From assembly GCA_949316235.1 (NCBI GenBank), contig OX438743.1, positions 36,859,242-36,923,241 of the forward strand: a stretch of 64,000 nt of DNA, in the 5' to 3' direction. Below, piece after piece: positions 32,712 through 47,700 of this stretch (position 1 is its first letter; the number at the start of each line of letters is the position of its first letter). The notes under the pieces were generated by a model. That model had not been told where the DNA came from, did no database searches, and saw nothing but the letters and a program-made list of their open reading frames with translations. Origin of the DNA: Oegoconia quadripuncta (lineage: Eukaryota > Arthropoda > Insecta > Lepidoptera > Autostichidae). The translations under genes and the position numbers were made by a program.

Positions 32712-35700
32712 CTGAAAATTAGAGAGGTATAATTACGAATAGTTCTAGGCAACCATTATGTTATTACGACAAGACCAAGAGATCTCGTATTCGCGTAAAA
32801 AGCCGAATCCAAGCAAAACTGAAATACTAACTTGAAATCGCTTATTGCTAGAAATATTATTACATATGACCGAGAAGCTTTTCGTTGGGTGTGATGTGAA
32901 TGACTTTTCTAGAAAAGCACCTGGTAAAAACAATAGACTGATAAGATAGCTACGCGTCCATGATAGAATACAATTGAATAGAAATAGTACATTGTTATCC
33001 TAGGGGTGAAAGTAAATAAGTCTTTAACCCGAGGTAAAGACTGTGCTTTTCATTACGTTTACAGGGAAAGTAAAAATAAAAACATGAGTTAATGTAAATC
33101 TCTGATAAACAGAAGTATAAACAAAACTCTACAACTCGAAGAAACAAAATGAAGATCGGATTACCGCTTTCCCGCATATTTTGTTTTTTTTTTTTCTGTG
33201 GCCGGCCAGCTATTCAGCCATTATTTTCCGTTGTCATAATTGAAATAATGATAAATATTTTGCCCAAATCTATGTTATTTTAAAGAAATAGTTGAAACTA
33301 AATTGTAATAAAGTATTTAAAAAATATATTCTTCAATACTTTTTTTTTTTTTTTTTTTTAATTAGCCTATCGTGTCCCACTGCTGGGCAAAGGCCTCCCC
33401 CAAACTCTTCCACTCATTTCTATCCTTGGCGGTTTCCCACCATTCCTCTTGAAACGCAATGAGATCATCTCTCCAACGTTTGCGCGGCCGACCCCGACGA
33501 CGTCTCCTGTCCTCAGGCATCCAGGGCGTGATGGTGTGTGTCCATTTCTCCGGTGGCATACGGCTAACGTGGCCTGCCCAGTCCCATTTAAGCATGGCTG
33601 TTTTTCTTCCCACGTCAGCAATTCCGGTCATGGAACGCAATATGGTATTGCGAATTCGGTCGACGCGTTTGTAGCCGAGAATACTACGTTCCATTGCCCT
33701 CTGGCAAATCTTGAGCTTGGACTTCTGAAGCTCAGTCAATGACCAAGTCTGTGTACCGTAGGTTAGAACAGGAAGGATACACATGTCTATGAGTTTACGT
33801 TTTAGAGTATTTGGAAGGTCTCCCTTCCTATATACCTTCATTGCCCAATAGCTTTTCCAGGCATTGTTGATTCGGCGATCGATCTCTTTATCTTGCCTAT
33901 TTTCGAAGCTAACTAACTGGCCTAAGTAAATATACTCATTGACATATTGTATCTCCTGTCCATCTACTTCAACTCTACGTTTCGTGCTGTTGGTCATTAT
34001 CTGCGTCTTCGACCGGTTCATTTGAAGTCCAACTTCATGACTTGCCGCACTCAGATCTTGGAGCATTTGCTGTAGTTCCTGGGATGTTGGAGCAAAAATA
34101 ATAATGTCATCTGCAAATCGCAAATTCGTCAGGCGTTTGTTTTCGATGACAATGCCTCTTGTTGCCCATGAATCTGCCAGCGTCTTGAAGATCTCTTGGA
34201 GTGCGCTCGTAAACAGAATGGGGGACAATGGATCACCCTGCTTAACCCCTTTCTGAATTTTAAAAGATGGGCCGGTGGAAGTTAATTTAATATTAGCTGT
34301 ACTACGGCTGTAAACTATTTTAATTAAATCTATGTATGTTTTCTCTATCTGTTGATTTTCTAAAGCTTGAAAGATTGCAAAATGACGTAAACTATCAAAG
34401 GCTTTTGCATAATCTACAAAGGCTACGTAAAGGGGTTTGTTATATTCTGTGTACTTTTCAATAACTTGGTTTAATGTATGTAGGTGATCTGTGGTGGAAA
34501 ACTTGGGACGAAAGCCGGCTTGCTCCGGTGGTTGGTGTTGGTCGAGCTGGGTTTTTATCCGATTTTGAATAGCCTTTATAAAGGCTTTATACAAATGAGA
34601 CACTAGGCTAATGGGTCTGTAGTTGCCTATGATGGACTTGTCTCCTTTTTTATGGAGAAGGACTATATTTGCGTGGCTCATCAGTACAGGGAGCTGTCCT
34701 GTTTTCAAAATCGAATTAAATAAGTTGGTAATGTGTGGGAGCAAGGTAGGTGAACCGATTTTTAGTGCTTCTGTAGATATCCCGTCTTCTCCAGTACTTC
34801 TATCATATTTCATGGATTTCAGAACAACTTGAATCTCCTTGCCAGTGAAATATGGTACCGACTCAGGTAATGTATAGTCTAGATCTTGATCGACTTTTGC
34901 GGGATCTGAATATAGGTCTTTATAGAAGTTTGTACATATATTCATTATTTTGGCACGGCTATTCTGTTTCTTGCCATTTTCGTCTTGGAGGTTGTTAATC
35001 CACTCCTTTCCTCTTGACATGCCATTCTTTGCAGTTCTTAGTGAAGTGTGTTTTTCTATTGCGGTTTTAATTAGATAAAGGTTGAGAGTTCTTATGTCTT
35101 GTCTGATACTACGTTTTACTTGTCTGTCGATTGCTCGAAATTCTGGAGTGCATATTTCAGTGCCTGCTCTAGTTTCAATTAATGATTTCGTTTGGATCGA
35201 CAGTTTTGTTTTATTCTTTTTACTACTTTTAATTGCCCTACTACTTTTTTCGATTCCTTTAACTATAACATTGTACTGTTCGTGAGTATTGTTCAAGTCT
35301 ACATCTAAAATCTTGAGATTAGAAAACTGATTGGAGAGCTCTAGATTGAATTGTTCTGAGTTTTTTAATAAAGCGTGTTTGGAATGCTGGATTACTTTAC
35401 TACTAAATTGTTTCATTCTGTGGATTTTAAAATTAAATCTAAGTTTTGCACGAACGGGTCTATGATCTGAGTTGTATTTTATTTTGTTAAGGACACTAAC
35501 GTCCTTTACTATTTGCTTATCAGATGATAGCACAAAGTCTATCTCGTTTTTAGTAGTACCGTTCGGTGACACCCAAGTCCATCGTCTTTGTGGTTTCTTG
35601 AAAAAGAAGCTGTTAGTTATATACATACTTTGCCCGAAAGCAAAATTAATGAGTCTAGTACCTCGCTCATTGCGGTTTCCTAAACCATGTTGACCGAGTA

Positions 35701-38700
35701 TTGTATCACTATCTGTCGGCAGCCTGATCCCGAGTTTAGCATTAAAGTCACCGAGGACTAAATTCCAGGTGCCTCGGTTTTCTTCATAGGCCATGTTAAG
35801 GAGGTCGTAAAAACTTTCTACTTCTTCGTTAGAGTATGCAGACGTTGGTGCGTAAATTTGTGTGATTGTAAGCGTGGTCTTGGGCGTAAGTCGAAGCCTG
35901 AGCACAGCAATGCGCTCCGAATATCCTCTGAATTCAATAATGTTATCCCTCCACTTTTTAGCCACCAGGAACCCGACGCCGTGTAGGCCACTGGTTTCTC
36001 CGAAGTGGAAGAATACACTATTGTCGCATTCTTCTGTACTTTCTCCTTCTCGTCGAACTTCTGCTAGACCGACAATGTCCCACTTTAGATCTTTCAGTGA
36101 ATTCTCCAGTTCCAGTAGGCGTTCGTCTTTCATGAGCGTGCGGACATTGTAGGTGAGAACGTTTAGCGTATCGGTGTCCTTTATAGCGTTAGCCGGAGTC
36201 GTTTGACGGTTGGATCCCTCCCGGAGATTCTTCGCACCCCTGACTCCAGTGCCGGCATGGCGCCCGTCAATGCCATCGCAGCAGCTGGAGTCGCCGAGCA
36301 CTTGGGGCCTTTTCTGCATTTGTCTATTCATATTCCTTCTTATTTGGGGGGGTTTAGACCATAATTCCGCCGCGCTGGTCCAGTGCGTGTTGGCGGGTTT
36401 GAACCGTTTAAGAGCCATTCCCGGCTGATTTGTCTTCGAACACGGTTCGACGTTCTCAGACTTAGGTACTGACTGATTGCACTGGTGGCAGTCATCCAAA
36501 GTTGTATAATTGGCCGACTGTCACCTGTGGGCGGTGGGGTCGTCACTTCCCTACGCCTGAACTACTTAACCTACTTAACTTTATATTATTTAAATTTTAC
36601 ATCGCGCTGTAATTGAATGGCTGTAGAGAAAGTTGGAAGATGGTTCAATAGAAATTTGAAAATAGAACTAGTTTATTTTTCATTTGACAGCGGGTTTTTG
36701 GCCGGATCTCAGCTTTTCTTATAATTTGTGCATTCTGAGTTTTGAAGCTTAATAATGGCAGAGTGTTGTTTAGCAAAAGTCAGGGATGATGGTGTACAAG
36801 TGAAGGGAAGTGTAAATTAAAGTGCGCGACAAAGCTTTCGAGTTCCCACAAGAAGCCGCCAAAATCTTTCGTAAAGCATTCTGCCACTTTACTGAACAAT
36901 GACTTGACCGTGACAGACGGTTACGTCGTTACCGTCACGATAGATCGGGCGTTTTATTTTATTTTTTAAATATCACAACACCACCCGTCACACCACGTAA
37001 AAAATATTGCAATCGATCGCTAATTATTTGTCGTTTAGCTCGCTTGCTTTCCATCGCTAAATTTAACTCCATCAGACGTTTATCCCCTTATCCTTACTGT
37101 TAAGGCGCTTACGTGATACCAAATTTAGCGTTCGAACGCAATTTCACGTGGTACGCCGTTCGTCACAGGTTGCGCATCTAAGTCCCGCGTCATCAAGTGT
37201 GGTACTTAGGGAGTAATTTATAGGTAGACCTAGACCTTGCATCATCCTCCAAGTTAAAATCTGCATACAACGAGGAAACGCTGCCAGCGTTTTGGGTACC
37301 TTGCCTCACGGCCCCAATTTTTTACATGTATAACTTAGATATTATTCAAATACTTTTTACCCGACTGCTCCAGAATAATGTTTTTCGGGAGTATGTATGT
37401 AGATTTTTACGTTACTTCCTTGGCTTGACCGATTAAATTTTATGATAACAAATTCAACATGGGCCCGCAAAATACAAAATATGCAGTCGGATTTATTGGT
37501 AGATATTTGACTTATACTGTTATTTTAAAGTCTTTAATACATCCGCAGTTAATAGGACTTAGATCTCTCCGAGTTAAACAAAAATTTAATTTCACTTACA
37601 AGAGATGATGTTATAAGAGTCGTTATTGCACTAATAATGATAGGAAAATACCAGATGCAGGCACTTACTGTGAACCACAATAGAGGGGTGCAATGCTATG
37701 ATACATGGAAGGGTTGCCATCTCAGGCAGCGCTTTCGCCAGCCCGCACTGAAGCTTCACAATGAGCAAAGCAAGCTGCAGTGCCAAGAACCGCGGCCGCA
37801 TCTTCAACCCCGTCGATTCGGCTGCTCTGACAGTCATGATGATACCCCACACGCCGGTCAGTATCGAAGCCGCAATGAAAGGCTGAATGTAGATGAAGCT
37901 GCTGATATACAACATCTGGAATGTTTAATTGAAATAATTATATGGAGCTGGATACACATAAGCCTCTGTCTTGCAGTTTATTGGTGTATTTGGATGATAT
38001 CATAGATAACAAAATTGATTGTTTTCTCGTGGATTTTATTAATTTTCATTTATATTTAATAATAGGGTTGTCGATTCAAGACTTTCCTTTATTTTAATTC
38101 GGTATTATTTGACTTGACACTAATGTTATTTCGTCTCTAGTAGGCGCCAGATAGCCTTTAACTTCGGCGGCCGGCTGGCAATCTTTTTTTTTTATGCACA
38201 ACGGGTTAGCCTTTGGCCTCAATCACACTTGATGCTAAATGAAGATGAGGCCAAAGGTGGAAACGTTCTACCCGGAAACCCCATCTTATTTGGAGGACTG
38301 GCTATCTTATCCCTGACAACCGGAATATAACAATGCTATTAACAATGCTGCCTGGCGGCTGAATTAGATAAGATGGTGGTAGCTAGGCAGGCGGATATTT
38401 AAAATGCCCTACCACCAACCAAAACCAATCTACACCACTCCGAAAGGAATTTGTGTGAAAGTGGACTTTATGATCTTAAAAGCCATCACTCCAGTCCATC
38501 TAGACCAGAGGCAATTGTTTCTATAGCAACAAATGCTATCGATTAATTTTTAGCAGAAACGTCGATTGGCTGTTTATAAATCGAGCACGTGAATCAATAC
38601 AGACAGTCAATGCTAAAATACACAAAGTGGAATATTTTCCATTTATGTAATAAAGTCCGTCATCGGTAGCTCCGAATTGAATAAATAGATTTATGATGTA

Positions 38701-41700
38701 TTTTTACACTTTCAGTCGAATTATTTAGTAATTACGTATGCCTACCATGTCTTCAGTCCAAATGAGTAGAATGACAATGTAGATCAGGGCTTGAATTATA
38801 GGCACCTGAAGCACCAGGTAACGTAATTTCTGCAGACTTGACCTGGAATTAAGATAAATTTTATCACAAAATAATGAATTGCGATTAAAACTAATGTATA
38901 CAGGGCGTCCCAAAGTTATGGGACATGAAGGGGAAGTACCTTAAATATCGTAGATAGTGAATTTTGCTCAAAGAAGACTTTATGTTATTTTTAAAAGTTA
39001 GTAATTCTGCATTCATAGATTTTCTAAAAATTATTTGCTTCGGCTGGGAATCGAACCGACTCAAATGTGAAAAAAAAAACACCCTACTTTTATGATGCCA
39101 ATCGAAAGAATAGCTAAAAAATAATAACTCTGCCTAAGTAACATAGTATTTTAAAAGAAAGGAACAACGTGAAATTAATCATTTTAATCAAATAAAAAAC
39201 ATACATGAAACTGCCGTAGTCAATTATTTATTTTTTTGGTATTGAAATACAAGTTTTATCATTTCATCTACACGTGCACTTATAATAAGGAAAACTATGT
39301 TAGTACCTATTTTATGAAGTGGGTACTTATTTACGAATAATCAATGCTATCTTTGGAATGATAATATCGCTACTTTTCGAACGTCGTCGGCAATAAATAA
39401 CTTTCTTGAAATTTGACTCAATCATTTTATGTTGTTCCTTTCTTTTAAAATACTATGTTACTTAGGCAGAGTTATTATTTTTTAGCTATTCTTTCGATTG
39501 GCATCATAAAAGTAGGGTGTTTTTTTTTTCACATTTAAGTCGGTTCGATTCCCAGCCGAAGCAAGTAATTTTTAGAAAATCTATGAATGCAGAATTACTA
39601 ACTTTTAAAAATAACATAAAGTCTTCTTTGAGCAAAATTCACTATCTACGATATTTAAGGTACTTCCCCTTCATGTCCCATAACTTTGGGACGCCCTGTA
39701 TAAGCAAAAGAGGTAAATAAAGACAGAAGTATTATTTTTCCCTTATCGACGCTCAACGAAATACGAGTACCTACAGAAAAGTGATCATTTGAGTAAGAAA
39801 AATAACAATCCGTACGATGTAATAAACAATAAGTCCCGCCCCGGCTTAGCACGAGTGCAATTAATAATTATAAGTAGGTATAACTAGTGTTCGGGATGGT
39901 TTCGCGGGCAGCGAGAGTAAATTGAATATGTAACCACTATTTTTAATTAAACCCCGACAAAAGAGGTCGGATGTTATGTGTTTGACAGCATTGTTTGAGT
40001 ATGCGTGGTCCAATTTATGTTTTTATATTAAAGTCTAAATGGGGGAAAGGTAATTAGTATCTAGCTCTGGAAGTCTATGGGGGAGGCTTTTGTTCAGCAG
40101 GGACGTTCTGTGGCTAATATGATGATGATATATATGCAATTACATATAAGTGTGTATTGATGCTATATTGTGGTCCTAAAATAGGTAGGTTGCTATAAAC
40201 ACTCACGATAATGACGAAATTATTTTAGGTCCATGTTGATTTATTGTGTCTTTCGGCCTTGCGTGTAATTTGATAGGATAATTGAATACTTCGACAAATT
40301 AATATTTCATTAAAGGCTCTCACGCAAATTAAGTAGCTACCTTACCATTACGGAAAGCGGTGTGTACGATGCTAATAAAAGTTTGTGTAACGAATACGAA
40401 CATTTATTCCCGAGTTATGGATGTTTACATAAATATTTATGTATGTTTATCCGTTATCTAGTATTCACCAGTACAAGCTTTGCTTAGTTTGGGATTAGAT
40501 GATTGGTGTAAGTGTCCGAAATATTTATATTCTTTAGTTCTAAAATTCATTCATTTAAAGTGACATTATCTTTCCCAGGTATTATATAACTGCGGCACGT
40601 TGAAATAATGGAATCAACCAGTGGATGTCGTAAAAGGGAACTAAGGGACTTTCCACCGAAAACATCTATTGCACGTTAAAAGGTGAAGGGCTCACCCCCT
40701 GTCACGTGTGCATTTCTGTATTTCGGAAGATGAAGATGTTGTTTCAAGCATTAAACTTATAATGTTTGGAACACCCATACGGTTATGTTTGGGATATCTC
40801 TGACCACCCATTTGGGATAAAATTCGTGACGTTATGTGTATATTACAATACACTTTGTACATACCTACTATTTCTACATACGTAAATTATTATAATCTCT
40901 CTTCAACTTTAAAATTAAAATGCAGTTAGGTTACTTGTTCAGTCTCGGTCTTGGTAACACGCAGCATGGCCAGCAGCAGCATGGTAGAACTCTTGTCTCC
41001 AAACGAGATTCACCAGCTCTCCTGAAAATTTTTACAAAATCAACATAATTTTGTTGATTCTATCGATCTTCTTCTATCAGAAGATATAGAAATAGTAGCC
41101 TACTTACTACAGTATTAGTCGGAAACTACTAAGGAGTACGAAGCCGAATGGTTCTTAAGTGTAACGAGTAAAACATTTTTTCTTACAACACCACAGACAC
41201 ATGGTCCGTGGTCTTTCCTAAATGTTTTAATTTGTTAATGCAGTTTTCTTTTCTGAAATTACTTTCCTTTCAATCAAATCAATTATTATCAATCAAATCA
41301 AAAATTATTGTAAATTATTTTGCGCAATAAAGAGTATTTGTATTGTATTGTATTGTATTGTATTGTATTGTATTGTACTTTTAATACTCTAAGGAATACG
41401 ACTATGACTAACGACTCTATTTAAATCTAAATCAGTGAGTTTTTTATTTTCTTTTTTCGTTTTTATTTCGTTTTTTTATTTCGACGTAAACATATTACTT
41501 CCCATAAAATAGTGACCGAAGAGTAACAGCATTGAAAAGTAGAAATTTCTCGATTAAAAGTATTCTTCTTCTTCTTTTCGAGTCGAGGCAAATTTCAAAT
41601 TTTATTGGACCAAAACTTAGCCCCTCTAAAAGCACTCTCTGTGGCGTTAAGGAGGTTGTCAAAGGTGCAGCTGTCAGGACACGCGGAGCAAGACAATAGG

Positions 41701-44700
41701 TGATCCATTGTCTGCGGGGAGACTCCGCACTCGATCGATCACTCCCGCCATCGGAGAAACCCCAGCTGCACAGATTATCTTTCCTGCGGCCAACCTGAGT
41801 CCGCAGCCGATTTAAGGATTTCCATGTTGGCCATGGCAAATCGTGTCCAGGAGGAAGAGACTCCTCGAGCGGGAGGAACGACGGAAGAGAGTTCTTAAAA
41901 GTATTAAACCCTTGGAAATGTCATCTATTCGCAATACCTATAATAACTCCCTTTCGGCTTCGTACCCCTTTCTGTCTTATCTCAAGTTATATGTATATCT
42001 AAGTATTCAAAATTGATTTAACCGCCTCCGCTTGGCTTAAAAATATAAAACCCTAATTTTGCAATCGATAATATTAAATGTCATAATACTATTGGCATAC
42101 ACGCCTTTCGGCATAATGATGACATACGTCGCAGTATTTTTAACTCTAACATTGATATAAACAGTTAATTTACACACTTTATCGGGCAAATTGAACCATT
42201 TTTTCTATATAATACTCGTATTGTATCATTTGAAGCAATAAAATAATGTAGGTACTAAAAGCTGCTTTTCTTCTTAATTCCTATAGTATAGTATCCTCTC
42301 ATTGAACGTAATGCAAATCACGCCACGGAAAAGGCATTCGTCCAGCAGTGGACTGCAGACTGTTGATGTGATGTGAATTGTTCAGTACCTAGTATTTTTG
42401 GAAGTTAAAAACATTAGTAACTTAACCTCAAAATGTTAAATAATATCAAAAAGATAAAAATAACTGCACCAGAGAAGCCTATGTTAAGTATTAGAAGACT
42501 TTTATAGGGTGTAAATGTGTAACGTGACAAGAAATGAAGGAATTAATTTATAGATCAATGTCAAAATTTAGTATTGAGAAAATAGGACTGCATATTTCAG
42601 AACATATGACATATTTCATTTTGAACAAATTGATACAGAAAAATTAAAACAACCATTTTTTCAAAAAACATTGTTCTTAGTTATATTGACGATCTGTTTG
42701 GTGTTTGGTGGTGGTGGTAGAAACTGTGACTGCTATACCAGAAGTCGCGGGTTCGAATCCCGCCTGGGGCATACATTTGTATAATGAATACGGACATGTG
42801 TACCAGTGTTATGGATGTTTTCCAAAAAAACATCTGTATCCATAATACAAGCCTAGTATGTGCAAATATATTGATTTATTTATATGTACGAGTATATAAC
42901 ACATTTTATAGAAGACGACATATAAGTTACCTGACAAACTTATCGACACCGCCGCATTCCGCGACGGTCATGCAATACAGGTGGTATAAAGCTATCATCA
43001 CCGCCTCTTGGGCAATAGCCTCCGCTATTATTCTAGCTCGGGGCACAACTAAAACTATGAAGCCAGCAGCTGACACTATCTGCAACAAAATCAGATAAAT
43101 TACATATTACAATGGAGTTAAAAGGTAACAATATATTGGGTCTCTTTACCTATGAAATTGGAGTTTTTTTTCTTCGTTAATCTTATGTACCAATTCCTGC
43201 GATTTTCAAAGCTATATCCAAATTTGTTTTTTATTTGGAAAATGGAATATTATTTCAAGGTTTTATATGAAATATTTTTAATTTCTGGGCTAAATCACAT
43301 TATAAAAAAATTTGAACAGAGCTTTTTCATGTGCTTCCCATAATCATTTCTTAGATTCGCTGAAACTTTTATAAAGTGGTTACTTTATACTTAACTTAAT
43401 GTTATCCGATAATACACACAAAGTTTAGCAAAATTTGGATATGCCGTTCCCAAAAAAAATCTAAAATACTTCAAAAAAAAAAATTCATAGGTAAGGACCA
43501 AATACATACACGTACCTACCACCTTTATCCTAAAATGGGATGATCAAAGAAATATTAAAAAAAAACATAAAATCCGACAGCATATTTTGTATTTTTCGAC
43601 CATTTTAGATTTTTTACCATAAATTGTATCCATCGATACAGGATTCAATATGAATCGAACAATACCTTTCACTTCAAAATCGGTCAACCCGTTTAGGCTT
43701 AGAAGGTAACACGGAACTTTATATACACCCGTAAAACAATACCATTTTAAATTTGGTAGGGCATTTTAAATGTCCGCCTGGCTAGCTACCACCATCTTAT
43801 CCAAATCTGCCACCAAGCAGCAATGTTAATAGCATTGTTCTGTTCTGGTTGTCAGAGATAAGATGGCCAGTCCCCCAAATATGTTGGGGTTTCCGGGTCA
43901 GTACGCTGCCACCTTCGACCTCAACTTCACTTAACATCAGATGTGATTGAGGTCGAGTACGAACCCGTCGGACATAAAAAACCATCCTTCTGGTAGGAAA
44001 CCAGCCAAGTGAGAGTCGGGACTCGGGCCATGAGAGTTCCTACTATCAATATTTTTAATACAGTTCTAAAAGAATTGCAATCAATCTAGTCTATCTAGTC
44101 AATTACCTAATCTTCAACAATTGCATTATTTTGTAAACTGAAATAACCGAATACAGCTGTGCAAGTAGGTATTGGTAATTATTGCGACCAGACTGGTTTT
44201 TTTATGTCATGCATAGTATGACAAACGAGCAAATAGCTGATCTGGTGGAAATTGCTTAGGTACTGCCCATGAAAATCATTACGACAAGACACCAAAGTAA
44301 CTCCGTTGTTTTTAAATACTATGGGACTTATTTAAATAAATATGTAAATAAGTAAAAAATAAATAAATAATTTAAATAAATAAATACTGCTTCTGAAATG
44401 AGAAGCACTATTTAGGCACAGTTTTTTGGGACACAAAGTATAATCTGGTATTACGGTCGTGAAAAAGCATCTATCCACCAAATTGCAATAACAATCACAA
44501 TTTGACAATACGAACTAAGCAAATATCATTCCTCTAAGAATGTTAGACCTAGCAGAGCCATAAAAACATTTCATGCTAATCTAAGCTTCGCCTTTTTAAT
44601 TAGGGATTATAATTTTTAAACTTATTTGAATAATGTCGTGAATCACGCAATCCATCCCATTCATTTTCTAAGGCAATTGGTCAAAGGGGGGAGGGAGGGA

Positions 44701-47700
44701 GAAGTATTTATCTCCGTAACCAAGGACTCAAAGCAAATAAATAAACACGCGTTCCAGCATTTTCCACGGATTCTTCTAAAAACAAAAGGAATCTAATATG
44801 GCTATGACGATAGTTCTTAAGGAAATGCTAGATGGTGCTAACAGTTTTGTATGAGGCGCTATTTCTATTTATTTCTGAGATCACAGATATTGCAGACTAA
44901 GTAGAAAATCAAATTTTCTGCATCTTCCACGATAGTCTTCAATGTGTGTGTGTATAATTATGAAAATGTTGGGACATTACTTGCCAATTTTCTCTTATAT
45001 TAGGTAGGTTCGGATTTTGTACAGTTCATATGTGAGATTCTTGTCGCTTCTTCTCCCTAACCACAACACCTTATGACGCGCTGTAGTTTAAGTTAGTGTA
45101 GTTTATTATGCGATTTATTTTTATATCCGACACTGAAGAAAAATATCATGAAGGAATAAGGAGTTGTTTCTAAGAAGGTAACATGAAATTAGGCATGAGA
45201 TTTTATTACGTCGCTTATTTTTGGAGATCAGATATATCCCTTATTCAATGTATTCTCTAACCGAATTTATATACGAAACAATTTATAACTTTGTAAAAAT
45301 ATTCTTTAGGAACCTGAGAAATGAAGAAAGTAATAAGTTAGGTACCTACCTACATAATTAAGTAGAAAACAGTGTCAAGGCGTACATATTTAATAACAGA
45401 TATTTATCATTAATTGTCGGACAGAGGTAGAGTTGCTAAAGGCAAGGATTTTGGTGATTCAATTATGTTCCCACGACAGTATTTATTGTAATTTTGTCAA
45501 GTACATTTGATATACTGATTATAATTATTCATAATTTCATAGACTTTGGCTCGCATTTGAGTTTCTATAATTTGAGTTTCAACCGTATATTAGGTATTTA
45601 TTTTCTAAAAATTTAAACAATTAAGGAGTTATTGTGACATTTCTCTCAGGAAAGTTTCCAAATATATAACGCAGGTAGTTATAAAAAATTAATTATATTA
45701 ACTATAAAATTGTTTTTATTATATTCTGCAATGCAATTAACTCTTCATTATTTGACGACCTGTTTGGTGTAGTGGTTAGAAACTCTGCTGCCATACCAAA
45801 AGGTCGCGGGTTCGAATCCCGCTAGGGGCATATGTTTGTATGGTGAATACAGACATGTGTTCCCGAGTTATGGATGTTTTTCATTTATTTATGTATTTAA
45901 TTACATAAAAAAATGTATTTGTGTATGTTTATCAACCATCTGGTATCCATAATACAAGCCTAGTTGCTTAGTGTGGAACTAGATGGCGCTGTGTGTATGT
46001 GCAAAGGTATTTATTATTTATTTATTATATTCCTCCCACAGTACCTATAGTAGACGTTATATCTAAATACCTACACTATACCTAAAACAAGCGTCCCATT
46101 TGTCTGAAAAGAGATGTTTATACTATATAATAACTAATAGGTACTAAGTTTTAGTTACATCAACGGGGCGGTATCATCGTATCGTAATAATTTGTAGAAT
46201 AATGAAGCCGTGTATAGGAAGTTACTTGCAAAGTAGGATGTGTAAACTTGTTCACAATGGCAATAATGAATTTATCTTTCTATCTAAATTATACAGATAG
46301 TTTACTGTTATCTTTGTAATATCAACATTCAAAATGCATATTGCGGCCACTTTCCCTAATAAGCATTTTTTTTTATTAGATTATAGCTCATACGTAATGC
46401 TTTAAGTTATTGTAGCATGGCACGGAACATTTTAAAGCGCCGATACATCTATTTATACCTATCTTTCTCAAGAAACTTCCTACCACGTACGACCACCCTG
46501 TGGAACGGACTTCCTGCAGCGGTACGACCTTGGAACCTTCAAGAAACGAGCCTACACCTTCCTCAAAGGCCGGCAACGCATCTGTGACCCTTTTGGTGTT
46601 GCGGGTGTCCATGGGCGGCGGTGATTTCCATCAGGTGACCCGCATGCTCGTTTGCCGCCCTCTCATATAAAAAAAAAATCTACAGAACTTCGTGGAATTG
46701 TAAAGACCTCTTAAGGATTTATTTCTTGTACCTCCTTAATTAACATTTCACAAAGCTCTCTTGCTTGTGTCTTGGTCCTTCTGCATATTCAGAAATGGCT
46801 AAGTTGTTTACATCAGCAGTTGAACAATCACAGCCTGCGAGAGCCGACGACTCGCCTGTAGGTGTTACGGTTCTTACAACACTGTCGAGACCGCATTCTG
46901 TTTATATTTACGCAATAACGACCTACACCGACACTGGTTGCGATTGGAACTACTTGAGAGCAGAATGTTAAACTCAATCACAGCTAATTTAAAAGAAGAT
47001 TAAGTCAAAGATGGAAGTGCGCTCAGCCAGAGTATAAGAGGGATTCTTTTTTTTATGCACAAAGGGTTGGTACTTGACCTCAATCACACCTAATGTTAAG
47101 TGAAGATGAGGTCGAAGGTGGAAGCGTACTGACCCAGAAACCCCAACACACTTGGAGGACTGGCTATATTCTTATCTTTGACAACCGCGGAACACAACAA
47201 TGCTATTAACTTTGCTGCTTGCAGATTTAGATAAGTTGGTGGTAGGTCTAGCCAGGAGGACATTTAAAATGCCCTACCACAACCAAACCGAGTACTTCAT
47301 GTACCCCGCTGGGGTATCGAACCCGCGACCTCCGAATCGTAAACCCAATGTTGTTAACATTGAGCCACGGAGGCGGTTAAATAAGTTCGCTTAGGTAAGG
47401 GGGCTTAATAGACCTTAATCCCTTAAAATAAAGGCGAGGAAATGCTGGATGCAGCTCGCTTCCAACCAGCCGCAAATATATGGGGGAGGCCTACGTTCAG
47501 CAGTAAACTTCCTGTGGATGTTATGATGATGAGGATGAATGGCTTCCCCTGTGTATAGTTATATCGGCACCTAAAAAAGATTGATAACCGATACCGAAAG
47601 AACTAAGCGTTTAGGCGAACTGAGTTATACAGTTTTCGTTGCCGCAAGATGTGGATGGATGGATACATGCATTCGAGCAAGCATTCGCAGAGGTATCTGA

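Noticed and set aside
40935..41021. In-frame stop (TGA) apparently disrupting transporter exon 4
   Set aside because: It occurs only in the frame that reads FGDKSSTMLLLAML; the phase fixed by exon 3 is different, stays open, and gives the family Cys-rich loop.
45770..45830. tRNA-like B boxes (GGTTCGAATCCCGC) as tRNA genes, here and at 42750, 48120, 50672
   Set aside because: They recur with long identical downstream bodies and A/T-rich tails; no complete cloverleaf with acceptor stem was found. They are SINE heads.
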